A DNA stretch of 64,000 nucleotides, taken from assembly GCA_002591745.1 (NCBI GenBank), contig PDLQ01000002.1:186001-250000 (forward strand). The letters are read 5' to 3'. Positions within the stretch are counted from its first letter, which is position 1, and every line of letters starts with the position of its first letter. Source of the stretch: Lewinellaceae bacterium SD302. GTDB lineage: Bacteria; Bacteroidota; Bacteroidia; Chitinophagales; Saprospiraceae. Position numbers and translations under genes: made by a program. A model generated the notes under the pieces. It saw only the letters and a program-made list of their open reading frames with translations, made no database searches and had not been told where the DNA came from. Below are positions 16,721-25,800 of this stretch, in pieces.

Positions 16721-18520
16721 ATGCTTTATTTTCTAACGAGCAACAGGACCATCAGCTACCAGCTGGTGGCCCTGTTCATGGTTGTTTTTATTGCTGCTGG
16801 TTGCCAGACCCCCTGGCCCCAGGATCCCGGAAACAGTTGTTTAGTAGACGGATTACCAACCGTAGCGGCTTCTGATTATTGTAAGCCCGGCTTGCGGGAT
16901 TTCGATGCCACTGAACCTATAACCGCTTCCGGGCTGCCATTCTTTGAGAACTGTAGCGCGAATTACGATAAGGTCGCCAGTTTTCAACTCGACGTTCCTG
17001 CAAAAGGCATTGTCTATTTGCACCGTTACCAAAATTTTAGTGGTCAAACGGCTCTTCAGTTTATCGGGACAAATTGTAAAGAGGGTGATTACGAGCTGCT
17101 CAGTGACTGCTTGAACAATAGGAGCGAAGCTATCTTAGGCACCTATGAAGTCAATGCCGAGGGGTATAGCACCGTAATCGTACGCGTCTTTTATGACCTG
17201 CCGGATATGGAGCAAAAACCAGTCCTCTCCTTTGCCACCTTTACTGACCGCTTTGAACCCGTAGATTATATTGGAGGGAAAAACGATAATGGTGAAGATG
17301 TACGGCGCACCGTGGATTGTCGGGGGAGGTTAAACAGCTTCATTCTCCGGCCAGCTCCCGGCGTAGACTTGATTACGGAAGTCAAAGAGCTAGGGCTCGA
17401 CTACAAGACCTGTGACTGTGATCAGGAAATGGTGGAGGTCGCCTTTCCCGCCGGGATAGATGCAAATAGAGTCAGACCCAGAGTGATCCGCGACTCTACC
17501 GCAGATGATACCACTCGCTTCTCGCTGAATTTTTTGGTCACCATCCCCTTAAATCCACTGGCCGGTTTCGATCCTCAGGATCCAACTAATGGCAACGAAG
17601 GTGTTTTGACGCCGAGTAAAGATCCCGTACTGATCAATAACCCTTGTCTGGCTTGGCAAAAACCAGTCGTCGGCCCGCAAACCAATACTTTCCGCGTTGC
17701 CATCATTGATAGTGGAGTAGACACCACGTTGTTCAAAAATGAGATCGGTCCGGAGATAGATGGCCCGGGCGCTGTTTCGGGTTGCCTGACCATGGGCAAT
17801 TTTGGTTACGATTTTCTAAACCGCGACCGTAGCCCGGAAGATCAAAGCGGCCACGGAACGATGGTGAGTTCCGCCTACTTGAATGGTTTGCGGATGAATC
17901 AACCAGTACGAATGAGCCACTATAAAATCTTCGCCGATGGTAAGGGTTCCTTTTTTGATGCTATGTGCGCCACTACCACAGCGATCAAATCCGGCCATGA
18001 TTTAATTAACCTGAGTTGGGGTTTCTCCCACGATACCTTACCGGAAGTGTTGCGGCAAGTGCTGGACTTGGCAGAAGCCAACAACGTAATCGTGGTGGCC
18101 AGTGCCGGAAACGATAGTTCACGGGTAGATCAACAACCGCACTACTGGCCTGCATCGGCTGGCGGAGACTATGATAATATGCTGACAATAGGTGCTTATT
18201 ATATGCCCGGTGATGGAGTTGCAACCCTAACTGACTTTTCCAATTTTGGAGAAAATCCGGTGGAACTGGCGGCTATTTATGGCTTGCCACAAGTGCATCA
18301 GCTCGGTGGAGGCTTTTCGGAGGCCGCTGGAACTTCTATTTCGGCTCCGATTGTGGCCCGATATCTAAGCCATGCCTGGTCGCCAGGCAGTAATGCTGCT
18401 GACGTAGTAAATAAATTTCTTTCCAACGATATGATCATCAAGGAGTTTCCAGGCCTGAACGGTCAGATCAGGCAAGGGCGCTGCTTGCTTTTACCGGTAC
18501 AAAGCAATGGTTGCCAGTGA
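16721..18520 (+). CDS. Subtilisin-family (S8) serine protease, lipoprotein, second of the tandem pair
   Basis: This 599-residue paralog of the preceding gene has the same layout: a lipoprotein signal with a good lipobox (VFIAAGC), an N-terminal Cys-rich domain (30-300, with FIGTNCKEGDYELL aligning to FIGTNCEAGDYTLI of its neighbour) and a complete S8 triad at Asp330 (AIIDSGVDTT), His378 (SGHGTMVSSAY) and Ser539 (GTSISAPIVA). The N-terminal domain is retained in both copies, so it is probably part of the mature function rather than a throw-away propeptide. The copies have clearly diverged in sequence, so the duplication is old. The CHAT gene starts 75 bp downstream with its own likely promoter. 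Confidence 0.87.
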   Translation: MLYFLTSNRTISYQLVALFMVVFIAAGCQTPWPQDPGNSCLVDGLPTVAASDYCKPGLRDFDATEPITASGLPFFENCSANYDKVASFQLDVPAKGIVYLHRYQNFSGQTALQFIGTNCKEGDYELLSDCLNNRSEAILGTYEVNAEGYSTVIVRVFYDLPDMEQKPVLSFATFTDRFEPVDYIGGKNDNGEDVRRTVDCRGRLNSFILRPAPGVDLITEVKELGLDYKTCDCDQEMVEVAFPAGIDANRVRPRVIRDSTADDTTRFSLNFLVTIPLNPLAGFDPQDPTNGNEGVLTPSKDPVLINNPCLAWQKPVVGPQTNTFRVAIIDSGVDTTLFKNEIGPEIDGPGAVSGCLTMGNFGYDFLNRDRSPEDQSGHGTMVSSAYLNGLRMNQPVRMSHYKIFADGKGSFFDAMCATTTAIKSGHDLINLSWGFSHDTLPEVLRQVLDLAEANNVIVVASAGNDSSRVDQQPHYWPASAGGDYDNMLTIGAYYMPGDGVATLTDFSNFGENPVELAAIYGLPQVHQLGGGFSEAAGTSISAPIVARYLSHAWSPGSNAADVVNKFLSNDMIIKEFPGLNGQIRQGRCLLLPVQSNGCQ

Positions 18521-18544
18521 AGATAGTGGGCGTGGCCGATTTCG

Positions 18545-18552
18545 TATATTTG
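18545..18552 (+). promoter_or_regulatory. Bacteroidota -7 box upstream of the TPR-CHAT gene
   Basis: TATATTTG matches TAnnTTTG exactly and lies 43 bp before the ATG at 18596. Confidence 0.45.
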
Positions 18553-18595
18553 AAGTGAGATTTGCCACGTTCATCCTCTATTATATTCACTCCGT

Positions 18596-21442
18596 ATGTC
18601 TTTATCCCGCTTGTTGGGTTGGCTCTTCCTGCTGTTAGGAGGGCAGTTGTTAGCACAGTCCGACCCCGCTCTGGCGCGGGCCCAGGAACTATTAGATGCT
18701 GGCTACGAACTACGTTCAGCCAAATCATTGGATAGCGCAGCCCATAGTTTTCAGACCCTTGCGGAAATGCCTGCTTCTGGCAATCCGCAATTAGATAGCC
18801 TCAGGGGCCTTGGTGCGCATCTTTGGGGGCATACACTCACCAGGATCGGCAAAAGCAGGTACGAGGAATCAAAAGAACCTTACCGTTTAGCGATTGAGAT
18901 ACGCGATGCTTTGTATCCTGATGGCCACAACGACCGGGCTAAATCTCGCTTCAATCTTGGCTATGTTCACGCTCGCTTAGGAGAATTCGAAGCAGCTGAA
19001 AGGTGGTTCCAGGAAAGCGATTTACTATACAGTCAACTCGCTTCCCCCGATACAATGCGATGGCTAAGGGTTTATGATCAGCTGGCCAATAATTACAAGC
19101 AGCGCGAAGACCCTCAAATGGCCAGAAGTGTAGTACTCAGAGCCTTGCCCATGGTAGAACTCTACTACCTCGGAGCTCCATTTGATCAGGCTGATTTTTA
19201 CTACCAGCACGTCACCAACCTGAGTAATATTGGGTTGGATGAACTGTTTGAAGAAAAAATGGCGCGCGTCCTGGAATTATACACCAGTTTAGAGGATCCC
19301 TTCGGCCAGGGGCGGGCGCATCAAGCCATCGCTACCGTGGCGATGGAGCGAGGAGAATACAAAAAGGCGATTCCTGGCTTACTGAAGGCAATGTTCTTCC
19401 TTGAAAAAGCAGGAGAAGAACAGGAGAATATTGCGTCCGTGAAATACAATTTAGCGATCAGCTATTTTGGCCTTGGGGATTTAGATGCTGCATCCAAAGC
19501 GATTGAAGAAGCTATAAAAAAATACATGGCTGTTGGGAAAGCACCGTTGTTGATTGAACCTTACAACCTAGCTGCAAATATCTACAGTAAGTCTGGGAAA
19601 CAGGAGATCGCGGAAAAGAATTTCTTACTCGGCCTGGAGGCACTTGGGTTGGCCAGCCCCATCGTTCCCGATAGCATCACGGCCGATCAACTCGTTGAAT
19701 TATCCGGCCTGCTGGATGACCGGGCCACTCACTACCACCGTTACGGCCAACGCCAAAAAGCAGAAACCGACTACGACCTCGTCTTTCAGCTTCAGGATCG
19801 TATCCGCCTCGAACTGGACAGCGAAGAAAGCCGCAATTACGTTGGAGAAAGAGTCCGCCCGGTTTATCAACGGGCAATCGAACTGGCTTACGAAAGATAC
19901 AAAGCGGACAATGATCCGGCCCAGGCCTTTCGGGCGCTGGTGCTCGCCGAACGCTCCAAAGCTTTTAGCTTATTAATTGCTGTAAACGAAGCCAGGGGCG
20001 ACCGACCACGCCGGGAGCATGAATTGGAACGTCAGATCGCAAAACTGGAACGGATGGATGATCCGGAGAGCATTAATCAACTCTCGCTGGCCCGTCTGGA
20101 ACTTCAGCGGTTAAAAGACCTGGCCAAGGATAAGGTTACGCTGCCTGAACCCTTAAATCCTGATGAATTGATCAGTTTTCTGGCCACTACTCAGACCAGC
20201 TTGCTTGAGTACGCCCAGGGCGAGAAGCAAAGCTACCGTATCAGCCTGTCACCCTCGGGCAAGATCGGTTTCGAAGAGTTAGCGGGAAAAGCCCGTTTGG
20301 CCGAATTGGTCAATGATCTTCGTGAGGCCATTCGAGCCAGCGCCTACAAGACTATAAGCCTGAAAGATAAACAGGAAGCTTTGGATCATGACTTCAAAGT
20401 AGCAGGGTGGGCAGCTTTCCAGGAAATTATCGGCTCCGCGACGAACGAGCTAGCCCTCAATAAAACTGGTTCCGGAAAATTACTAATTATCCCCGACGGC
20501 GTACTCGGCTTCCTGCCCTTTGGAACTCTGTTAACGGCAGACCCCGGTACTCCACCATATGCCTATAGTGAACTGCCGTATTTGGTCCGCGACGCCGAGA
20601 TCAGTTATAGCTATTCTGCCGCTTATTTATTGGAGTTGTCCGAACAAGAAGTAGCATTGCCCGCCGGTAACTTATTGGCCTTTGCGCCAACTTTCCGCGG
20701 GATATCAGAGAACAGTGATTACCATACCTCCCGAGCCATCAACATAAAAATGGACAAGGCAGCTGATCGTTCCTTACCCGCCTTGATGCCTCTGCGTTTC
20801 AATCAGGAAGAAGTGGAAGTCGTAGCGAAGCTTTTCTCCCGTTCGAAGGCCTATTTAGGAGAGAAAGCTGAAAGAGATCAATTTATTGCTGCGGCAGGAG
20901 ATCACCGCGTCCTCCTGATCTCATCTCACGCTTTCGTCAACTCCCGCGACCCCAACCTCAGTTTTATTGCCTTTAGCCAGCGTGGCGATAGCCTGGAAAG
21001 TAATGAGATGCTTTTCATGAACGATCTAGGGACCCTCGATCTGCCTACTCAACTGGCCGTGCTATCTGCTTGTGAAACCAGTATGGGAAAGGTGTCACCG
21101 GGGGAAGGTGTACTCAGTTTGGCCCGCGCCTTTGCCCGGGCCGGAGCCGCCAGTACCTTAACTACCCTGTGGAAAGTTGATGACGAAGCAACCAAAGAAC
21201 TTTCGGTCAGTTTCTTCCGTAATTTGAAAGCCGGTCAGTCGCGAAGCCAGGCGATCCGTAATGCCCAGTTAGAAGCAATCGAATCCAAAGACTTCATGCA
21301 TCCTTATTACTGGTCGGCTATGACTCTTTACGGCAATCCTGGGAAACTGGAGTTGAACAGTAGTCTTGGTTTAAAATGGTGGATGATTGGCGGAGTAATA
21401 CTGTCTTTTTTTGGCTTCGCAGTTTGGCGAATGATCAAATAA
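18596..21442 (+). CDS. TPR-repeat protein with C-terminal CHAT (caspase-like) protease domain
   Basis: This 948-residue protein has a signal peptide (1-21, ending LLAQ), a long helical TPR region (about 25-400) and a CHAT domain (about 590-915). The caspase-like dyad is visible as His778 (LLISSHAFV) and Cys826 (LSACETSMG), followed by the usual GEGVLSLARAFARAGA and the late WKVDD segment. A single hydrophobic helix near the C-terminus (926-943) followed by RMIK would anchor it in a membrane with the protease outside the cytosol. CHAT proteases cut partner proteins in several bacterial programmes, including separase-like and Craspase systems; the target here is unknown. The position right after two S8 protease genes suggests a proteolytic module. 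Confidence 0.85.
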   Translation: MSLSRLLGWLFLLLGGQLLAQSDPALARAQELLDAGYELRSAKSLDSAAHSFQTLAEMPASGNPQLDSLRGLGAHLWGHTLTRIGKSRYEESKEPYRLAIEIRDALYPDGHNDRAKSRFNLGYVHARLGEFEAAERWFQESDLLYSQLASPDTMRWLRVYDQLANNYKQREDPQMARSVVLRALPMVELYYLGAPFDQADFYYQHVTNLSNIGLDELFEEKMARVLELYTSLEDPFGQGRAHQAIATVAMERGEYKKAIPGLLKAMFFLEKAGEEQENIASVKYNLAISYFGLGDLDAASKAIEEAIKKYMAVGKAPLLIEPYNLAANIYSKSGKQEIAEKNFLLGLEALGLASPIVPDSITADQLVELSGLLDDRATHYHRYGQRQKAETDYDLVFQLQDRIRLELDSEESRNYVGERVRPVYQRAIELAYERYKADNDPAQAFRALVLAERSKAFSLLIAVNEARGDRPRREHELERQIAKLERMDDPESINQLSLARLELQRLKDLAKDKVTLPEPLNPDELISFLATTQTSLLEYAQGEKQSYRISLSPSGKIGFEELAGKARLAELVNDLREAIRASAYKTISLKDKQEALDHDFKVAGWAAFQEIIGSATNELALNKTGSGKLLIIPDGVLGFLPFGTLLTADPGTPPYAYSELPYLVRDAEISYSYSAAYLLELSEQEVALPAGNLLAFAPTFRGISENSDYHTSRAINIKMDKAADRSLPALMPLRFNQEEVEVVAKLFSRSKAYLGEKAERDQFIAAAGDHRVLLISSHAFVNSRDPNLSFIAFSQRGDSLESNEMLFMNDLGTLDLPTQLAVLSACETSMGKVSPGEGVLSLARAFARAGAASTLTTLWKVDDEATKELSVSFFRNLKAGQSRSQAIRNAQLEAIESKDFMHPYYWSAMTLYGNPGKLELNSSLGLKWWMIGGVILSFFGFAVWRMIK

Positions 21443-21475
21443 AAAAGCCGGTCGCTGAATTGCGACCGGCTTTTT
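21442..21475. terminator. Bidirectional terminator
   Basis: The stem AAAGCCGGTCGC / GCGACCGGCTTT with a 6-nt loop is flanked by an A-run on the left and a T-run on the right. It serves the convergent CHAT gene and the T9SS gene at 21527-22708. Confidence 0.85.
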
Positions 21476-21526
21476 AGGTGCGACACTTATTGAAGTGACA
21501 TTCCTTGCAAATAAGCAGATTGGAGT

Positions 21527-22708
21527 TTAGTTCACTCCACCCACAAACAATCGTTTCGTTGCCAAAATTCGGCCACGGGAGTTGATCAGGCTGTAAAGGT
21601 AAACGCCGCTCTGGAACTGACTGACGTCCACTTCGCTGCGCAGTTCACTGCCGCCAACCACGTTGAATTGCTGACTATAGAGTTTGCGGCCAATCGTGCT
21701 GTGGATCCGGAGTTCGTACTGACCGCTGGAGAGTCCGGTCGCCTGGAAAGTGGAAATGTTGCGGGCAGGGTTGGGAAACATCTTAACCTGATTGGCGGCC
21801 AAACTGGTTTCCTGGGTAGAACTGGTTCCCTCTACAGCAATGTAGACCATGCCGGTAACTACTTCCTCCTCTCCTTCCATCTCAACTTCAAAGACCGCAA
21901 TAGGGTCTACACTTTCATTACTCCAGAGAGTGTAGGTAATAACCGTATCCTGCTCTTCAAGTAATTCACCTACTTGTGGAAGACCGAGAACGATCGCCTG
22001 AGTGATGTCTTGCCATCCAAGGATGAAATTGTAAGCTTCCACGGTCACGCCACGGATTTCTTCGCGGCGTTCGCGTAATACGTCCCAGCTTTCAGTACCC
22101 AGTTGGGCTGTGCCATATGCGTCTACGAGATCTGTACGTTCGATCTCCGTCCGGAAGCGTACGGAATCGATACCGTCGGCAACGCCGAGATCTTCGAGTA
22201 CCATTAAAATTTCCTCTGGTATTTCTTCCAGCGGCAGGCTGACGAGGATATTGGACTCCAGGTTGAAGTTGTCGATAAACTCCAGTGGTGAACGGCGTTC
22301 TACGTAACCGGGAGAGAAAGGCGTAGTTACTTCAAAGTCTGGTAGAATATCGGATGCACCGATATTACCAATCAGTACCAGATCGCCGTCTACTATCTGG
22401 TAGTAGTTGGTCGCAACGTCTCCGGTAGGGAGTTTAAAGTCCGCTTGCGGGAATTCATCGTCCTGGGTGCCGGGCTCCAGGGCCTGGTAGTACTGCACGG
22501 AGGTACGAATGTCAATTAGCGTATTAAGGTCCCAGTTAAGCGGGCCGCCCGGCTCACCGAGCGCTACGGTCTGGACACTGGCACTATCAGCAACGCGGAA
22601 ATAAAGGGAGTCGCCGATCTCTGGCAAATAGTCTGCAGTGATTGTAGTTTGACCACAAAGGGAACCGACTAAAAGAGACAGGATTAAAGCTGGTAATGTT
22701 TTCAACAT
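21527..22708 (-). CDS. Secreted protein with T9SS type A sorting domain
   Basis: This 393-residue protein has a signal peptide (MLKTLPALILSLLVGSLCGQ). A beta-rich body of unknown family (20-300) contains YLPEIGDSLYFRVADSASVQ and LNWDLNTLIDIRT, a pattern common in Saprospiria proteins of unknown role. The T9SS sorting domain occupies the last about 85 residues (VKMFPNPARNISTFQATGLSSG ... GVYLYSLINSRGRILATKRLFV). It is exported through the outer membrane and probably surface-attached. It is transcribed alone and converges on the CHAT gene across a strong terminator. Confidence 0.75.
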   Translation of the reverse strand: MLKTLPALILSLLVGSLCGQTTITADYLPEIGDSLYFRVADSASVQTVALGEPGGPLNWDLNTLIDIRTSVQYYQALEPGTQDDEFPQADFKLPTGDVATNYYQIVDGDLVLIGNIGASDILPDFEVTTPFSPGYVERRSPLEFIDNFNLESNILVSLPLEEIPEEILMVLEDLGVADGIDSVRFRTEIERTDLVDAYGTAQLGTESWDVLRERREEIRGVTVEAYNFILGWQDITQAIVLGLPQVGELLEEQDTVITYTLWSNESVDPIAVFEVEMEGEEEVVTGMVYIAVEGTSSTQETSLAANQVKMFPNPARNISTFQATGLSSGQYELRIHSTIGRKLYSQQFNVVGGSELRSEVDVSQFQSGVYLYSLINSRGRILATKRLFVGGVN

Positions 22709-22844
22709 ACCTAAATTAGTTTTTCAGAGCAAAATAGCATCGTGGAAAAAGGCCACAACACGAAACACATTGCAATATACGGTAATACCTACGAGCAAGT
22801 TTGTTAAAGTCTGTTATTGCCCACGAAAAGACAAAGAAAACCAA

Positions 22845-25800
22845 TTAGCGTATTGAAGCCAGCCAACGCTCGGTGGTTTCTTCGTCCCAGTCCTTACGCT
22901 TGCCATAGTCTTCGGCCTGGTCGTCCTGGATGCCGCGTACGGTAAAGTACTTGGCTTCGGGATGGCTGAAGTACCAGCCGCTCACACTGGCCGCCGGATA
23001 CATGGCGTAGCTTTCGGTGAGCTTGATACCGGTTGCGGCTTCGGCGTCCAGAAGCTCAAATAGTTTACCTTTTTCAGTGTGTTCGGGGCAGGCGGGGTAG
23101 CCCGGGGCAGGACGGATACCTTGGTACTTCTCCTGGATCAGCGCATCGTTATCCAGTCCTTCGTCGGGGGCGTAGGCCCAGAATTCGCGACGTACCCGCT
23201 GGTGCATCCGCTCGGCCAGAGCTTCGGCCAGGCGGTCAGCCAGGGCTTTGAGCAGAATGGCCTCGTAGTCGTCGTGATTGGTTTCGTAAGCCTTTACCCG
23301 GTCTTCGATACCCAGACCGGTTGTAACGGCGAAACCACCGATCCAGTCTTCCTGCCCCTTGGGGGCGATGTAGTCGACGAGGCTCTGGTTAGAAAGGTGT
23401 TTGGCTTTTTTGGCCTGCTGGCGCAGGTGATAAAGTTCCTGACGTATTTTCTCCCGAGTTTCATCTGTGTAAAGTTCAATGGTGTCGGTCGCCGCTTTGC
23501 CATTCGCTGGCCAGAAACCGACTACGGCGCGGGCCGTCAGCCATTTTTCTTCAACGATGCGGTCCAGCATCTCGCGGGCATCCTTGTACAATTTAGTCGC
23601 TTCTTCTCCAACGATCTCATCAGTCAGGATGTCCGGAAACTTACCGGCTAACTGCCAGCTGCTGAAGAATGGAGTCCAGTCGATGTAATCGACCAGTTCG
23701 CGAAGGTCATAGTTGTCAAAAACTTTGGTGCCGGTGAAGGTGGGGCGAGGAGCCTGATAATTTTTCCAATCCAGTTTCAAGGCATTGCTCCGGGCCTGAC
23801 CAATGGTGAGGTACTGCTTGCGGCTGGTTTGTCCGCTGCGATGCTTGCGAACTTTGTCATATTCTTCCCGCACTGCTACTTTGTAAGCCATAGCCTCTTC
23901 CTCTTCTTCGCTAAGCAATTTTCCGACTACGGTAACCGCCCGGCTGGCGTCCAGCACGTGCACAATGGGGCCATTGTACGCCGGCTCGATCTTTACGGCC
24001 GTGTGTGTTTTGCTGGTGGTCGCCCCCCCGATGAGTAGAGGAGTAGTCATGCCCCGGCGTTCCATTTCGGCGGCTACGTTCACCATTTCATCCAGAGAGG
24101 GAGTGATCAGCCCGCTGAGACCAATGATGTCGGCTCCGCAGGCCTGAGCTTCTTCCAGGATTTTGCTGGCGGGTACCATCACGCCGAGATCGACTATTCG
24201 GTAGTTATTACAGGCCAGTACGACACCAACGATGTTTTTACCGATGTCGTGGACGTCCCCCTTTACGGTAGCTAATAGTACTGTGCCTTTATGGTGCGAA
24301 GGCCTCTCCCCTAACCCCTCTCCGGAGGAGAGGGGGACGCTCCGCGCCGAGATGACTTGCTGCTGCGCAGCAGCAAGCGTCTCTTCCTTGATTTCCTCGG
24401 TAGGAAATTTGTGCGGACGATCTTTCCTGTCCTCTATGAATTGACGAATTTTCTCTAATACCTCGTAGGTGTTGTTTAGCACTTGCTCGTTGCTAAAGCG
24501 CATTATATGATAGCCAACCTTGGTAAATACGTCATCTCGTTCCTGGTCCTTGACGATCATTTTTTCGTCAAGGTGGTACCCACCATCGACTTCAATTACT
24601 AATCTTTTTTTGATAGAAATGAAATCAGGAATTGTGTACCCCATCGGCTTTTGACGAAAGAACTTAACACCTGCTACTTGATTATTACGGAGGTATTTCC
24701 ATAGCTCTTCTTCGGCTGGAGTTTGATTTTTACGCAGTTGTTTAGCGTAGTCAAGCATTAATTTTTGATGACCCGGTTTTACTTCCCAGTAGTTATCCGT
24801 TGGGGAAGAAAAGCTTTCAAGCTTTTCCAGCGCCACGGCACGGAGCGTTCCCCTCTCCTCCGGAGAGGGGCTAGGGGAGAGGCCTTGTTCCCGCTCCGCA
24901 TCGATATACGGCTCCAGGTAAGCAACGGCCTTCTTCATCACCCTGGCGGATTTTACCACCTGGGGCAAGAACATCTTACCCGAACCAAACAGATCACCAA
25001 CCACGTTCATCCCGTCCATAAGCGGACCTTCGATGACGTGGAGCGGGCGGGGTAGGGCCTGGCGGGCCTCCTCGGTATCTTCCTCGATAAACTCAGTGAT
25101 GCCGCGCACCAGGCTGTGGCGCAACCGTTCGGCATAGCTGCTCTCGCGCCAGGCCAGATCTTTTACGACTTGCTTGCCGCCAGTGCCTTTGAGGGTCTCT
25201 GCCAGATCGAGTAGCCGCTCGGTAGCATCATCGCGACGATTGAGGATGACGTCTTCGACGCGGGTTTTAAGTTCGGGGGGAATCTCTTCGTAGACCTCGA
25301 TCATGCCGGCATTGACGATGCCCATATCCATACCGGCACCAATAGCGTGGTAGAGAAAGGCGGAGTGCATGGCTTCACGAACTACATTGTTGCCCCGAAA
25401 GCTGAAACTGACGTTGGAGACACCACCACTGATCTTGACACCGGGGCAGCGAGCCTTGATCTCACGGGTAGCTTCGATGAAATCGACCCCGTAGTTGTTG
25501 TGTTCCTCAATACCAGTAGCGATGGCGAAGATATTGGGGTCGAAAATGATGTCGGTCGGGGCCAGGCCTGCTTTTTCGGTCAGGAGTTGGTAGGCACGGG
25601 TGCAGATCTCGACCTTGCGTTCGGCGGTGTCGGCCTGCCCCTTTTCGTCGAAGGCCATGACTACGGCGGCGGCTCCGTACTGCTTCACGAGCTTAGCCTG
25701 GCGGAGAAATTCCTCCTCGCCCTCCTTCATGCTGATGGAATTAACGATGCACTTTCCCTGAACGCACTGGAGGCCGGCTTCGATGATCTCCCATTTGGAA

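Larger units (their letters stand above)
24301..24884 (-). mobile_element. Inverted-repeat element carrying a DUF559 nuclease, inserted in metH
   Basis: This 584-bp segment is bounded by 48-bp inverted repeats with three mismatches. The coding part, read in the metH frame, is a DUF559 (PF04480-like, Vsr/PD-(D/E)XK fold) domain at MetH residues about 779-890. It shows QTPAEEELW, the metal-binding Asp823 in YTIPDF, and Glu834 with Asp836 in [10 protein letters not shown] (His840), so the catalytic set looks intact. An internal ATG at 24758 ([12 protein letters not shown]) is where free-standing DUF559 proteins usually begin. The core is visibly richer in A+T than metH around it, which suggests transfer. 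No transposase is inside and no target duplication is evident. It is not an intein: there is no Cys/Ser at the first position and no His-Asn at the end. Confidence 0.85.

Noticed and set aside
20392-20408. Further copies of the 20-bp repeat at 14421, 20392, 35104, 45518 and 46645
   Set aside because: They share the 10-bp core but the flanks fit poorly. They are counted as degenerate or chance matches, not as firm copies.
14906-21442. CRISPR-guided caspase (Craspase) or another known defence system
   Set aside because: No effector complex, cas genes or nucleic-acid-sensing domain is nearby, and the proteins carry export signals.
24301-24884. Intein in MetH
   Set aside because: The insert has no Cys/Ser at its first residue, no His-Asn end and no splicing-domain motifs. 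It begins and ends with repeat-encoded peptides, so splicing is not supported.
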